Source: an uncultured beta proteobacterium
GTDB lineage: Bacteria; Pseudomonadota; Gammaproteobacteria; Burkholderiales; Burkholderiaceae_C
Reading direction: 5' to 3'
Length of the DNA stretch: 40,557 nt
NCBI GenBank assembly: GCA_903894475.1
Contig: CAITQH010000246.1
Location: 1 to 40,557 of the forward strand
Numbering within the stretch: the stretch's first letter is position 1; the number at the start of each line of letters is the position of its first letter. This document shows positions 1 through 9,097 of the stretch, piece after piece. The notes under the pieces were generated by a model. It had not been told where the DNA came from. It ran no database searches and saw nothing but the letters and a program-made list of their open reading frames with translations. Both the position numbers and the translations under genes were made by a program.

Positions 1-611
1 AGACTTTCTGGTTGGGCATTGTTGCCACAAAAAATGGGCTTTGCATGACAAAGAAATGGTACCTGATGATTTGCATGCGGCGAAGCCACCATAGCATGGT
101 AACTACTGCGGATTCATCCGATAGATGATTGGGGCGCACTCCTGGCTGCCAGTATGAAGCACTGGTCGAAAGGTCCAGGGCAGGGTGGGTGAAGTGAAGA
201 AGACTTCAATTTCTATGACTGCTGTACCCTGAAACTTGACGGTCAACGTGATTGCTTCGCTGGCTCCTTGGTGCCCCTAGAAGTCATTGAGCAAAGTGAG
301 GAGCGGACGTTCGCGGCCTTGGTCCCGGATGCCAAAGCGGTCACACAGGTTACGGGTTCGTTTTCGTTGAACCGGCGGGCTCTTCATTAGGTGTCAGAGC
401 ACCGGCCCTACATCACTGGGATCGCACTGCCAATGGTCCTGTTTTGTGAATATCGATGTAACGAGCCTGAGCGATCCTGAAAGGTCGAACAATTTCTCTG
501 AATTTTCAAATTCTCTTGCCGCCCAGACCCATAGGACTAGGGTCAATCGGCAGCCTGGTGCGTCCATTTAGTCGGCAAGATTTTCCTTGAATTGACGGTC
601 CTAGCGAGGTG
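1..611. other. Region without a recognisable gene
   Basis: I find no convincing coding region on either strand. The longest reading frames are short, have no ribosome-binding site, and do not resemble a family I know. The stretch lies downstream of the minus-strand amidohydrolase gene, so a terminator would be expected here, but I see no clear GC-rich hairpin followed by a T run. It may hold degraded sequence. Confidence 0.5.
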
Positions 612-1463
612 TCATTCGAACTGGTAGAGCCGCGCCGGGTTGTCCACGAGGATGCGATTTCTGGCTGCTTCATTGGCAACGACTTCGCATATCAGGTCGA
701 GCAGGTTTGCGTCGTCGGGCCAGCCCTTGTCGTGTTCCGTGGGGTGTGGCCAATCGCTGCCCCAGACCACGCGGTCCGGTCCTTCTCTGGCGTATACGCG
801 GGCCAGCTGAACGCTGTCGGCATAGGTAGGTGCGCAGACCATGCTCTCGTTGTAGAAGCCCGAAAGCTTGACCCAGGCCTTGCCCTGCTGCACCAGTTCC
901 CGTACCATGGCAAAGCCGGGATGATTCAGCGCCCCGGGTTGCGGCACACGGCCTAAGTGGTCGAACACCACTTGCACCGGCAGGTCGCCCCACAATGCCC
1001 TGGCCTGCAGCAGCGTGTTGGCTGGTGCGTTGAGTTGGATATGCCATCCCATGGGCGCGATGCGCTCCGCCAGCGGGCGCACCATGTCAAGCGTGGTGGT
1101 GCCGGGCTGGGCAAGGTTGAAGCGTATGGCGCGCACGCCGGCTTTTTGTAGAACCTTCAGTTCGGCGTCGGTCACGCCGGTGTTCACCACTGCGACGCCG
1201 CGCGCGTTCTCCAGGCCGAACGCGGCTAGGGACTCCGCCAGTAGGCGGTTGTCTACGCCGTAGGTCGAAGGCTGCACGATGACGTTGCGGCTGGTTCCGA
1301 TGCGCCGCTGCAGAGCGCGGTAGTCGGCAACCAATGCGTCGGCAGGCCTGAGGCTGGCGTTCGCCTCTGCGGGGTAGCGGGCGTCGTAGATGTGATGATG
1401 GCAGTCGGTGGCCTTCGGGGGGACCGTGATACAGGGCAGATTTGAGCCTGAAGAAAATTTCAT
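612..1463 (-). CDS. Amidohydrolase-2 family (COG3618-like) sugar lactonase
   Basis: The 283-residue protein is a TIM-barrel metal-dependent hydrolase of the amidohydrolase-2 family. The N-terminal metal motif DCHHHIYD is at residues 20-27 (H22 and H24), followed further on by VVFDHLGR, KLSGFY and the C-terminal VWGSDWPHP with its metal or acid/base aspartate. Relatives hydrolyse sugar lactones such as L-fucono-, L-rhamnono- or galactaro-lactone, or 2-pyrone-4,6-dicarboxylate. No signal peptide is seen, so it should be cytoplasmic. The start at 1463 is preceded by GGAGG at good spacing; longer upstream readings run into the neighbouring gene. It begins 17 bases after the oxidoreductase gene and is the last gene of the operon, which supports lactonase as the step after the dehydrogenase. 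The exact lactone is not determined. Confidence 0.85.
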   Translation of the reverse strand: MKFSSGSNLPCITVPPKATDCHHHIYDARYPAEANASLRPADALVADYRALQRRIGTSRNVIVQPSTYGVDNRLLAESLAAFGLENARGVAVVNTGVTDAELKVLQKAGVRAIRFNLAQPGTTTLDMVRPLAERIAPMGWHIQLNAPANTLLQARALWGDLPVQVVFDHLGRVPQPGALNHPGFAMVRELVQQGKAWVKLSGFYNESMVCAPTYADSVQLARVYAREGPDRVVWGSDWPHPTEHDKGWPDDANLLDLICEVVANEAARNRILVDNPARLYQFE

Positions 1464-1480
1464 CCGTCGCCTCCGGGCCG

Positions 1481-2500
1481 CTAACCACGCAAGCCCACGC
1501 TGTAAATCTCCTCCACCAGGCGCAGCGTCTGCAGGTTGTCGCGCGGATCGGTCTCGAACTGCTGACCGTCGGAAAGCCGGTCCAGAAAGTGTCCGATGGC
1601 AGCGGCGTAGGAGTCGGTGTAGCAGGCTGCCAGGTCGTACTGGATTTGTTCGGGCCTGTCGCCCTGGCAACTCAAGCTGTTGCCGGACAGGCGGATACAG
1701 CCGCGCTCACCCACCAACAGCAGTTCATCCGGTTTCGCAGCGGGTTCACCCCAGACACGCAGATTGGACAAGAGGATCACCGTGGCACCGCTGGCGTTCT
1801 CAAAAACGAGCGAAGCACGGTCCTCTCCAGCCATGGCATCACAGCCCTTACCCAGTCGTGCGTGGACCAGCTGCAGGTTCCCCAGCAGGAAGCGCAGCGT
1901 GTCGATGTGGTGAATCAGTATCTCCATGACCAGCGCACGGCTGAGCGTGGCCATGAAGGGCTGTCGATCGATGGTCGCGTACCTGCCTTGCTCGTCAGCG
2001 ATCAGGCCAGAAGTTAGAAAGCTCATCTGCGCCTGCACCACTTGACCGATGCGTTGCTCCTGTAGCCAACGGGAGGCTTGACGGTAATAGGGTCTGAAGC
2101 GCCAGTTCTCATGCACCATCAGGCGTGTGCGACCCTGGATTTCGGCCACCAGCGCGCAAGCTTCCTCGTAGGTTGGGGCCAGGGGCTTCTGGCACAGCAC
2201 GGGTAATCCGTGCTGTGCGGCCAGGCGCACCATTTGCGCGTGGGTTTCGCGCGGTGCAGCCACATCCACGGCGTCGAGCTCACCTCGTTCCAGCATCTGC
2301 TGCGCGTTGGAAAAAATCTGATCGATGCCAAAAGCGCCGGCGCGCAGCTGTGCCTGGCTGGTGTTGGGGTCGGTAATGGCCACGACCCGCGCGCGTGCCA
2401 CGTGCGTACGCCAGGCTGTCAGATGATGCTGGGTAACCCAGCCCGCGCCGATGAGGCCAATGCGCATGGACCGGACCTGATGCTCGGGTATTGCGTCCAT
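1481..2500 (-). CDS. Gfo/Idh/MocA-family NAD(P)-dependent sugar dehydrogenase
   Basis: A 339-residue oxidoreductase. The Rossmann motif IGLIGAGWVTQ lies near the N-terminus, and the EKP-like segment is represented by CQKPLAPTYEEA. The C-terminal part is the alpha/beta domain typical of Gfo/Idh/MocA enzymes. Family members oxidise sugars or inositols; bacterial aldose 1-dehydrogenases of the L-arabinose/D-galactose type belong here, which fits the adjacent lactonase. The ATG at 2500 lies two bases after the ATPase stop and has AAGGA upstream; an alternative ATG at 2467 directly precedes the Rossmann strand. Its last 45 or so residues closely match the pseudogene at 11959-12141. The substrate is inferred from context only. 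Confidence 0.85.
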   Translation of the reverse strand: MDAIPEHQVRSMRIGLIGAGWVTQHHLTAWRTHVARARVVAITDPNTSQAQLRAGAFGIDQIFSNAQQMLERGELDAVDVAAPRETHAQMVRLAAQHGLPVLCQKPLAPTYEEACALVAEIQGRTRLMVHENWRFRPYYRQASRWLQEQRIGQVVQAQMSFLTSGLIADEQGRYATIDRQPFMATLSRALVMEILIHHIDTLRFLLGNLQLVHARLGKGCDAMAGEDRASLVFENASGATVILLSNLRVWGEPAAKPDELLLVGERGCIRLSGNSLSCQGDRPEQIQYDLAACYTDSYAAAIGHFLDRLSDGQQFETDPRDNLQTLRLVEEIYSVGLRG

Positions 2501-2502
2501 GC

Positions 2503-3615
2503 TCAGCGATCCTTGGCCACAATGGCTTTTTCGGTGACGACGTCGAACAGATAGATGGCCTCCTGTGCACATTGGAGGCCCACCGCTTCGCCGATGCGCA
2601 CACAAGTATCGCGGTGCAGCCGCGCGGTGATCTCGCCTGCATTGCCGTCGAGCTCCACCATCACCAGTGTTTCTGCGCCCAGGGGTTCCACCCCGCGTAC
2701 GTTGCCGCGCAGCACGGCAAGCTCACTGTCCGCATGTGTGGTGATCGACAGTTCTTCGGGCCGCACGCCAAGCAAGACCTCGTTCAAAGCGTTGAAGGAT
2801 GCGTCCTGCCAGCGCGCCAAAGGCAGAACGCACTGGCCCACTTTGGCGTGGCGCATTCCATTTTGTTCCAACACCTGGGCGCGCACGATATTCATCGGCG
2901 GATTTCCCAGAAAGCGTGCGACGAAGGCATCGGCCGGTGCGCGGTACACATCCATTGGTCGACCGATCTGCGCCACTCGTCCCTTGTTCATCACGCAGAT
3001 GCGCTGGCCCATGGTCATGGCCTCGACTTGGTCGTGCGTGACGTAAATCATCGTGGCCTTCAAACGCTGGTGCAAGCGCACCAGTTCGTTGCGGGTGTTG
3101 ACGCGCAAGGCCGCATCCAAGTTCGACAGCGGCTCGTCAAACAGGAAGACCTTGGGCTCGCGCACGATGGCGCGGCCTAGCGCCACGCGCTGGCGCTGTC
3201 CACCCGAGAGCGCGAAAGGCTTGCGCTCGAGCAACTCGTCCAGGCCGAGGATGGCGCTGGCTTTCTTCACCCTTTCGGCAATTTCGGTCTTGACCACCTT
3301 GCGCCGCTTCAGGCCGAAACTCAGGTTCTCTGCGACGGTCATGTGCGGGTAAAGCGCATAGGACTGGAACACCATGGCAATGTCGCGGTCCTTGGCGGCG
3401 ACCTCGTTGACTTCACGGCCATCGATCTCCATGTTTCCTCGGGTAATCGATTCGAGGCCGGCAATCATGCGCAGCGTGGTCGACTTACCGCAACCCGAAG
3501 GGCCGAGCAAGACCATGAATTCACCATCGTTCACCGTGAATGAGACGTCATCGACAGACAGTGCAGTGGCACCGTGGTAACTTTTACAGATATTTTTCAG
3601 AGTGACGTTAGCCAA
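2503..3615 (-). CDS. Sugar ABC transporter ATP-binding protein, MalK/UgpC family
   Basis: A 370-residue ATPase that powers the CUT1-type sugar importer encoded just upstream. Walker A GPSGCGKST is at residues 38-46, the Q-loop glutamine at 84, signature LSGGQRQR from 136, Walker B VFLFDE at 156-161 and the switch histidine at 194. The C-terminal 130 residues form the OB/TOBE regulatory extension of MalK-like proteins (LLGVRPEEL). The start is probably the TTG at 3613-3615, with GGAGA at good distance upstream; no ATG is available nearby in this frame. It is followed after two bases by the oxidoreductase gene, so the two are probably translationally coupled. The imported sugar is unknown. Confidence 0.95.
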   Translation of the reverse strand: MANVTLKNICKSYHGATALSVDDVSFTVNDGEFMVLLGPSGCGKSTTLRMIAGLESITRGNMEIDGREVNEVAAKDRDIAMVFQSYALYPHMTVAENLSFGLKRRKVVKTEIAERVKKASAILGLDELLERKPFALSGGQRQRVALGRAIVREPKVFLFDEPLSNLDAALRVNTRNELVRLHQRLKATMIYVTHDQVEAMTMGQRICVMNKGRVAQIGRPMDVYRAPADAFVARFLGNPPMNIVRAQVLEQNGMRHAKVGQCVLPLARWQDASFNALNEVLLGVRPEELSITTHADSELAVLRGNVRGVEPLGAETLVMVELDGNAGEITARLHRDTCVRIGEAVGLQCAQEAIYLFDVVTEKAIVAKDR

Positions 3616-3657
3616 TGGGATATCTCCGTTGTGCGGGTGTGGATAGAAGCTGTAGGC

Positions 3658-4515
3658 CTATTTCACTGCTCCAGCTGTCATGCCCTGAATCAGTTTTTCC
3701 GAGAAGAAGGCGTAGACGATCAACACGGGTATCACGGCGATCATCATTCCTGTGGCGATCATTCCAATATCCTGGAAGTAGTCGCCCATGAAGGCGCGGA
3801 TGCCGATGGGCAAAGTGCGCAGACTGGGATCGCTGATCAACACCACCGCAAACAGGAACTCGTTCCACAGTTGAATGAAGTTCAGGATGATGGTGGTGGC
3901 AATGGCGGGCATTCCCACCGGCAGAACGATCTTCCAGAAGATCTCGAAATCCGAATAGCCGTCAATCTTGGCGGCATCGAACAGGTCCTGCGGAATGCGC
4001 GCGAAGAAGCCTTCCAGCAGGTACACGGTGAGTGGCAATTGCAAGCCCACGTACACCAAAGTGAGACCCAGGCGTGTGTTGTAAAGCTCATAGTCCACCA
4101 GCACCTGAAACAACGAGATCAGGATGATTTGGGGCGGGAAAACGATGGAGCTGAACAGCGTGAAGTAGATGAGACGATTGCCACGAAAGTTGTAGCGCGC
4201 TAGACAGTGCGCAGCGGCTGCGCCGAACACCGTCACCATGGCCACGGCAGCGCCCACGATGACCGTGCTGTTCCAGAAATACTGGGCAAAGTTGGAGTCC
4301 ACCCAGGCGATGCGGAATTTTTCCCAATGCATGGTCTGCGGCCAGGCGAAATGCGCCGCGCTGATCTCGGGCGTGGTGCGTAGCGACATCGCACCAAGCC
4401 AGACGAAAGGCATCGCCGAGTACAGGGTGTACAAGGTGATGATGGCCATCAGACCGCCCTGCCGCAGCAGGCGTGACGCCGAGTCGCCGTAGGAAGGGGT
4501 AGCACGCATAGTCAT
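3658..4515 (-). CDS. Carbohydrate ABC transporter permease, MalG/UgpE type
   Basis: A 285-residue inner-membrane permease with about six hydrophobic segments and the EAA loop near residues 190-205 (LFDAAKIDGYSDFEIFWKIV), characteristic of CUT1 importers. It ends in the typical LIQGMTAGAVK tail of MalG-like proteins. The ATG at 4513-4515 overlaps the stop of the partner permease by one base (TGATG), which indicates translational coupling; a second in-frame ATG lies at 4509. It pairs with the MalF-type permease and the ATPase downstream to import a sugar, probably the substrate of the dehydrogenase/lactonase pair. Confidence 0.94.
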   Translation of the reverse strand: MTMRATPSYGDSASRLLRQGGLMAIITLYTLYSAMPFVWLGAMSLRTTPEISAAHFAWPQTMHWEKFRIAWVDSNFAQYFWNSTVIVGAAVAMVTVFGAAAAHCLARYNFRGNRLIYFTLFSSIVFPPQIILISLFQVLVDYELYNTRLGLTLVYVGLQLPLTVYLLEGFFARIPQDLFDAAKIDGYSDFEIFWKIVLPVGMPAIATTIILNFIQLWNEFLFAVVLISDPSLRTLPIGIRAFMGDYFQDIGMIATGMMIAVIPVLIVYAFFSEKLIQGMTAGAVK

Positions 4516-5492
4516 CAGTATTCCAGGCGCTCGCGCCGGCGAAACAGCAAGTTGAAGAACACCACGAAGCCCACGACCACAAAGAACCATACAACGGCGA
4601 TCGCCGACGGGTAGCCCAGATCGAAAGTGTTCCAGTTAAAAGCGCGCTTGTAGACATAGGTGGAAACCGTTTCGGTCGCCCACATGGGGCCACCTTCGGT
4701 CATGACCCAGACCAAGTCAAACACCTTCATCTTGCCGATAAAAGCCAGGATGTAGAGGTTGAGCAGTGTTGGCCAGAGCATGGGAACGATCACGTGCACC
4801 AGCTTGTCCCACCAGCCGCAGTTGTCCAGTTCCGCTGCTTCGAGCACTTCGGAAGGCAGCGAGTGAAGCGCGGCCAAGCAAACTACCATGTTGAAGCCCG
4901 CCCATTTCCAGGCGTGAGTCACTATGAGCGAGGCCAGCGCGAACTTAGGGTCGCCGATCCAGGCTTGCACCCAATCGCCCAAGCCGACGTTGCGCAGTGC
5001 GACGTTGACTACACCCCAATCGTAGTTGTAGATCCAGACCCACATGATGCCCACCACCACGTAGGACAGCAGCACCGGCGCGAACCAGGCCACGCGAAGA
5101 AAGCGCGCGAAAGGAACACCCGCGTACAGACAGAGCGCCAGCAGCAAGCCCGTTCCCACATCGAAGAATGGTGCAACCATGGACCAGATCGCCGTGTTGC
5201 GCACCGCTGCCAGAAAAGTGGCGTCGTGAAAGACCTCGGCGAAATGGGCTAGCCCGACAAAATCCGAAGAAACGATGTCGTTGATGATGAAGAAGCTGTT
5301 GTAGAAAGTCCGCACTACTGGGTAGGCGGTGAGCGCCGCGTACACCAGCAGCGCCGGCGCGAGAAACAGCATCAAGGTCGGCCACGATGTGCGGCGCGAG
5401 TCCGCCTCAGGTGGTACCAGCAGGGAATCGAGTTGCTGGCGCCACCGAGACTTGGCTGCAGGCGAGGCGCTGGGGACAGGTATGGGCGCCAT
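4515..5492 (-). CDS. Carbohydrate ABC transporter permease, MalF/UgpA type
   Basis: A 325-residue permease with a long cytoplasmic N-terminal stretch, then about six transmembrane segments starting at LMLFLAPALLVYAAL. The EAA loop reads EVLEAAELDNCGWWDKLVHVIVP. This is the larger partner of the CUT1 permease pair. The chosen ATG at 5492 lies 10 bases after the stop of the binding-protein gene. It lacks a strong Shine-Dalgarno sequence, so translation may rely on coupling; an upstream ATG at 5546 would overlap the binding-protein gene. Confidence 0.93.
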   Translation of the reverse strand: MAPIPVPSASPAAKSRWRQQLDSLLVPPEADSRRTSWPTLMLFLAPALLVYAALTAYPVVRTFYNSFFIINDIVSSDFVGLAHFAEVFHDATFLAAVRNTAIWSMVAPFFDVGTGLLLALCLYAGVPFARFLRVAWFAPVLLSYVVVGIMWVWIYNYDWGVVNVALRNVGLGDWVQAWIGDPKFALASLIVTHAWKWAGFNMVVCLAALHSLPSEVLEAAELDNCGWWDKLVHVIVPMLWPTLLNLYILAFIGKMKVFDLVWVMTEGGPMWATETVSTYVYKRAFNWNTFDLGYPSAIAVVWFFVVVGFVVFFNLLFRRRERLEY

Positions 5493-5502
5493 TGCAAAAA
5501 TA

Positions 5503-6825
5503 TCAGGACGCCACTTTGCAGGCGGCGTCCATCTGGACGGCCGCATCCTTGACGCTGATCTGGCCGGCTGGGAAGGCGCGATTGAGTACCTGCGAGAAGG
5601 TGTCCCCGCACTTGCCGCTCATAAAGTGCAGCGGTGTACCGATGAAGTATTTCGCACCAATGCTGCGCTCCTGCAGGTCCTTGAAATACTGTGCGTGGAT
5701 GCTCTGAATGCGCGAAGGATCGGTACGCACGCCGGTCTGCAGCAACACGCTCTCCATCCACTTGTTGCCGTTTTCGACTGTGGCGATGGAGTTGAGGACT
5801 TTGCCTGCGCAATCCTTGTTTTTGCTGCGCGAGTACATCACGTAGCTGCCGCCGACGGCAAGCGTCTTGCACTCAGGGCATTTCGAGCCGTTCATCGCCG
5901 GATACTTCATAAGGCCTAGTTGGAAGCCTTGAGGTTGTCCGCCTTTCTCAGCTGGCACGAACGCGCGCCCGGTGTACCAACTGGCGATCGGGAACATCAT
6001 GGCGCCCGGATTGGTGTGGAAGTAGTAGTGCGATTCACCTAGTTTGAGGTTCGAAAAGCTCTTCGGATAGGCGCCGGCATCGACCAGCTCTTTGACCCAG
6101 TTCATGCCTTCTATCACACGAGGGTCACTGAACGAGAGCTTGCCTGTGAGCAGAGAACGATAGTCGTCAAGCCCAAGTTTGCGCAGCAACACCTCTTGCA
6201 GAAAATAGGCGCCAGGGTAAGGACGATCGCCCACGCCTGAGGCCACCGGCGTGATGCCGGCGGCGGCAGACTTCTTCACGAGATCGATGAATTGAGCCTG
6301 CGACAGTTGCATGCTCGGCGGGAGGGTGACGCCGACCTTTTTCAGCAAGTCCTTGTTGTAGTACAGCTCGACGGTATAGGCCTCCACTGGCAGTCCGTAG
6401 ACCTTGCCGTTGTGGGTCCAGGCCTGGCGCGCCCAGTCTTCCAGGTTGTTCAGGTTTATGTAGCTGTCCAGCGGCTCCAGGAACCCGCTTTTGGCAAAGG
6501 CAATTTCGTCGGGCTCAAGCCAAAAGATGTCGGGTGCCTGCCCCGTCCGCACCGAGGTCTTGACCGACGCGTAGAGGTCGGATTTCTGGATGAATTGCAG
6601 GTTGACCTTGCACTGCGGTGTGGCCGCCTCAAACTGTTTTACGCGCTCTTCGATGAAGCTGCGCTTGGACTGTTCGTCCGGCCAATGACTCCACATAGTG
6701 ATGGTCTGCTGCGGGGCCTGAGCCAGTGCGGGGCCTGCCAGCGCCGCACTGGCGAGAGCGACGGCCAGAGCGGGCGCGAAGCGTTGCCTGAAGGTTGTGC
6801 AAGAAAGGAATTTGGGCATAGTCAT
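5503..6825 (-). CDS. Sugar ABC transporter substrate-binding protein, UgpB/MalE type
   Basis: A 440-residue periplasmic binding protein. The N-terminus has a positively charged start, a hydrophobic core and a likely signal-peptidase site at ALA-QA around residue 35. The mature part begins with the family pattern TITMWSHW and includes APDIFWLEPDEIAFAKSG and GKVYGLPVEAYTVELYYNK, hallmarks of family-1 extracellular solute-binding proteins for mono- and oligosaccharides. The ATG at 6825 has AGGAGA upstream. It lies 139 bases after the DapA-family gene and 10 before the first permease, so the transporter genes are co-transcribed. Confidence 0.94.
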   Translation of the reverse strand: MTMPKFLSCTTFRQRFAPALAVALASAALAGPALAQAPQQTITMWSHWPDEQSKRSFIEERVKQFEAATPQCKVNLQFIQKSDLYASVKTSVRTGQAPDIFWLEPDEIAFAKSGFLEPLDSYINLNNLEDWARQAWTHNGKVYGLPVEAYTVELYYNKDLLKKVGVTLPPSMQLSQAQFIDLVKKSAAAGITPVASGVGDRPYPGAYFLQEVLLRKLGLDDYRSLLTGKLSFSDPRVIEGMNWVKELVDAGAYPKSFSNLKLGESHYYFHTNPGAMMFPIASWYTGRAFVPAEKGGQPQGFQLGLMKYPAMNGSKCPECKTLAVGGSYVMYSRSKNKDCAGKVLNSIATVENGNKWMESVLLQTGVRTDPSRIQSIHAQYFKDLQERSIGAKYFIGTPLHFMSGKCGDTFSQVLNRAFPAGQISVKDAAVQMDAACKVAS

Positions 6826-6964
6826 GTTTGTCTCCTGGATGGAATAGTTGATTGATGGAAATGCTGGCACAGCGCTGCGACGGTTGACGGTGGCTTCTCT
6901 CTTGATGGGCTGTTGGTTTCCCCGTGGTTGGTGATTTTTTCTTCAGACCCAGTGCGCCGGTCGC

Positions 6965-7885
6965 CTAACTGCGCGGATAGCCCGGCATGCTGAACAGCGC
7001 CTTGCGCAAGGCCGCCAGCACGCTCTCGGTGTTGGCACCGTTCAGGGCGCACAGAGGCGGGCGCACCGTCTTCCAGACCGGATCGCCGGAAAATTCCGCG
7101 ACCACCCGCTTCATCGCCGGGATCATGGGAACAGCCTGGAAGATGTTGCGGATCACATCGGCGCTGGCCTGCAGGGTTTCTCCCTGTGGCGTGTTCCAGC
7201 CTTGGTAGAGCGAGTGGATGCCGGCGGGGTTCATGTTCACAGTGGCACTGATGCAGCCCACGGCGCCCAGCGGCAATGCTTTGGAGAGCAGCGACTCGCT
7301 GGCAGGGAAAACGTCAAAACCGTCTTTGGCAAAGTTGTCGATCATTGCTTTGGTGTTGTCCCACACTCCCGAAGAATCCTTGGCGCCAACCACCGTGTCG
7401 GGGTAACGCTTGCGCAGCATCTCGATGAGGTTCAGCGTGATCGGCACCTGCGTGAACTGGGGAATGTGGTAGAGATAGACCTTCAGGCGATCGCTGCCCA
7501 CTTGCTCGATGACTTCGGAGTAGTAGGCGTATAAGCCCTCGTCCGACACGCCCTTGAAGAAGAATGGTGGCAGCATCAGCGCACCCGCAGCGCCGTTTTC
7601 CACCGCGTGCTTGGTCAACCGGATGGCGTCCGTGATCGAGCAGCCGCCGGTTCCCGGCATGAGTCGTGCCGCTGGAATGCCCGCTGCCAAAATCGCGTCG
7701 GTCAGGTAAATACGCTCGTCAACCGACAGCGATGCGGCCTCCGAGTTGGTTCCGAAAATGGCCAGACCGACCTGACTGTCGATCAACCAGCGGCAGTGCG
7801 CAATAAAGCGCTGAACGTCGGGTTTCAGTCGCTCGTCAAATGGGGTGAGCACGGGGGCCAGAACGCCGCGAATTCGGTTTGACAT
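6965..7885 (-). CDS. DapA/NAL-family aldolase or dehydratase for 2-keto-3-deoxy sugar acids
   Basis: A 306-residue class I lyase-fold enzyme of the dihydrodipicolinate synthase/N-acetylneuraminate lyase superfamily. Visible active-site features are GTNSE at 45-49 (the GTTGE equivalent), the catalytic tyrosine in YHIP at 139-142 and the Schiff-base lysine in GAKDSSG (K169). Superfamily members include KDG and KDGal aldolases and L-2-keto-3-deoxyarabonate dehydratase. Its position between a LysR gene and a sugar importer, with an IlvD/Edd dehydratase nearby, favours one of these over lysine biosynthesis. AAGGAA precedes the ATG at 7885. It is the first gene of the minus-strand operon. Cleavage versus dehydration cannot be decided here. 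Confidence 0.88.
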   Translation of the reverse strand: MSNRIRGVLAPVLTPFDERLKPDVQRFIAHCRWLIDSQVGLAIFGTNSEAASLSVDERIYLTDAILAAGIPAARLMPGTGGCSITDAIRLTKHAVENGAAGALMLPPFFFKGVSDEGLYAYYSEVIEQVGSDRLKVYLYHIPQFTQVPITLNLIEMLRKRYPDTVVGAKDSSGVWDNTKAMIDNFAKDGFDVFPASESLLSKALPLGAVGCISATVNMNPAGIHSLYQGWNTPQGETLQASADVIRNIFQAVPMIPAMKRVVAEFSGDPVWKTVRPPLCALNGANTESVLAALRKALFSMPGYPRS

Positions 7886-8071
7886 GGTGGTTCCTTGGAT
7901 GGGTGACTGAAAAGTTGACGGCTGCAGGTGTTCAAGCAGGTCTGGGTTCCAAGACGACGAAATGATCCATTGGCGGTTCTACGAATGAGTTTACTTGGCA
8001 AATAGGCAGGGGCGCAGTGTCTATTTCGCAGAGTTTCGGCGTATTAGCAAGCAAATTAAATAGGTTTTAGA

Positions 8072-8088
8072 TATGTTCATAAGATAAA
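8072..8088. promoter_or_regulatory. Putative LysR operator, copy 1
   Basis: TATGTTCATAAGATAAA lies in the 243-base gap between the divergent DapA-family gene and the LysR gene, 41 bases upstream of the LysR start. It matches 14 of 17 bases of a site at 11108-11124 in front of the dehydratase leader. The core resembles a T-N11-A type interrupted palindrome (TATSTT-N3-AAGATA). The surrounding sequence is strongly AT-rich, as expected for back-to-back promoters. Function is inferred from position and recurrence only. Confidence 0.6.
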
Positions 8089-8128
8089 ATTATTAATGTT
8101 TTAGAATGATATTTCTCCAAGGCAAAAC

Positions 8129-9049
8129 ATGGACGCCCGCTTTCTTTTGAGCTTCGTGACGGTGGTCGAGGTTGGTTCAATTGCAGAAGCGGCCAGAAGG
8201 CTCGACTTGACGCCGGCCGCCATTGCGGCGCGCGTGCATGCGCTGGAGGAGGAACTCGGTGTGGCGATCATCCGGCGCGCCGGGCGATCGGTCAAAGCGA
8301 CCGAGGCCGGGTTAAAGATTCTGGAGCCTGCGCGTGCTGTGCTGCGCGACATACGCGACCTCCGTGCGATTGCGGGCGACGGGATCGCCTTGGGTGAATT
8401 GCGGCTGGGTGTCTTCGTTTCGGCCATGACCAGCGTGTTGCCGCCGGTTCTCAAGCGGCTCTACGCGCGTTTCCCCGAGCTCAACGTCTTCGTCGCCACG
8501 GGGTCCTCGGTGGAGTTGTGTCGCCAGGTCAGCACCGGCGCCATTGATGCCGCGATCGTGGTGGAGCCGCAGTTCGCCGTAGGGAAAAGCTGCGCCTGGT
8601 GCTCTCTAGTGGAGGAGCCGTTGGTGGTCGTGGCTCCCCTTGAAATGGCCGATCGCGATGCCCACGAACTGCTGCGCGCAGAGCCCTTCATCCGCTATGA
8701 CAGGTCGGTACTGGGCGGACAGCTGGCGGACCGCTATTTGCGCGATCAGGGCATACGGCCGCGCCAACGTCTGGAGATCGACGGGCTGATGGCGGTTGCC
8801 GCTTTGGTGGCGCAAGGCCTGGGTGTGTCCCTGCTACCCGATTGGGCGTACCTTGGGCAATCCGGACTGGCGATTGTCCGTATTCCCTTGCCGCAGCGCG
8901 CACCTGTGCGTCACGTCGGTCTCATCTGGGGCGAGCAGGGCCCACGCTCCTCTCTGGCACGGGCCTTCCTGGTCGAGGCTCAAGCCGTTTTTGCGACGCC
9001 GACCCCGGAACGGCCCGCGGGTGATCAGAGCGGGAAGCAGGATCGCTGA
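8129..9049 (+). CDS. LysR-family transcriptional regulator
   Basis: A 306-residue regulator. The winged helix-turn-helix covers roughly residues 1-60 (LLSFVTVVEVGSIAEAARRL, then the recognition part LTPAAIAARVHALEEELG), followed by a periplasmic-binding-like effector domain from about residue 90. It is transcribed away from the DapA-family operon, the classic layout for a LysR activator of the divergent unit. The dehydratase gene follows on the opposite strand, convergent with it. The effector is likely a pathway intermediate. Residues 12-15 read VEVG where many LysR proteins have AExG. Confidence 0.93.
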   Translation: MDARFLLSFVTVVEVGSIAEAARRLDLTPAAIAARVHALEEELGVAIIRRAGRSVKATEAGLKILEPARAVLRDIRDLRAIAGDGIALGELRLGVFVSAMTSVLPPVLKRLYARFPELNVFVATGSSVELCRQVSTGAIDAAIVVEPQFAVGKSCAWCSLVEEPLVVVAPLEMADRDAHELLRAEPFIRYDRSVLGGQLADRYLRDQGIRPRQRLEIDGLMAVAALVAQGLGVSLLPDWAYLGQSGLAIVRIPLPQRAPVRHVGLIWGEQGPRSSLARAFLVEAQAVFATPTPERPAGDQSGKQDR

Positions 9050-9097
9050 GGGCTCTGGTCGATCCGTGTCATGGCGCATTGGGGAGGGTGCCCCACG

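Noticed and set aside
5493-5546. Longer N-terminus for the MalF-type permease starting at 5546
   Set aside because: It would overlap the binding-protein gene by about 44 bases and lacks a ribosome-binding site; the ATG at 5492 right behind the upstream stop is more plausible.
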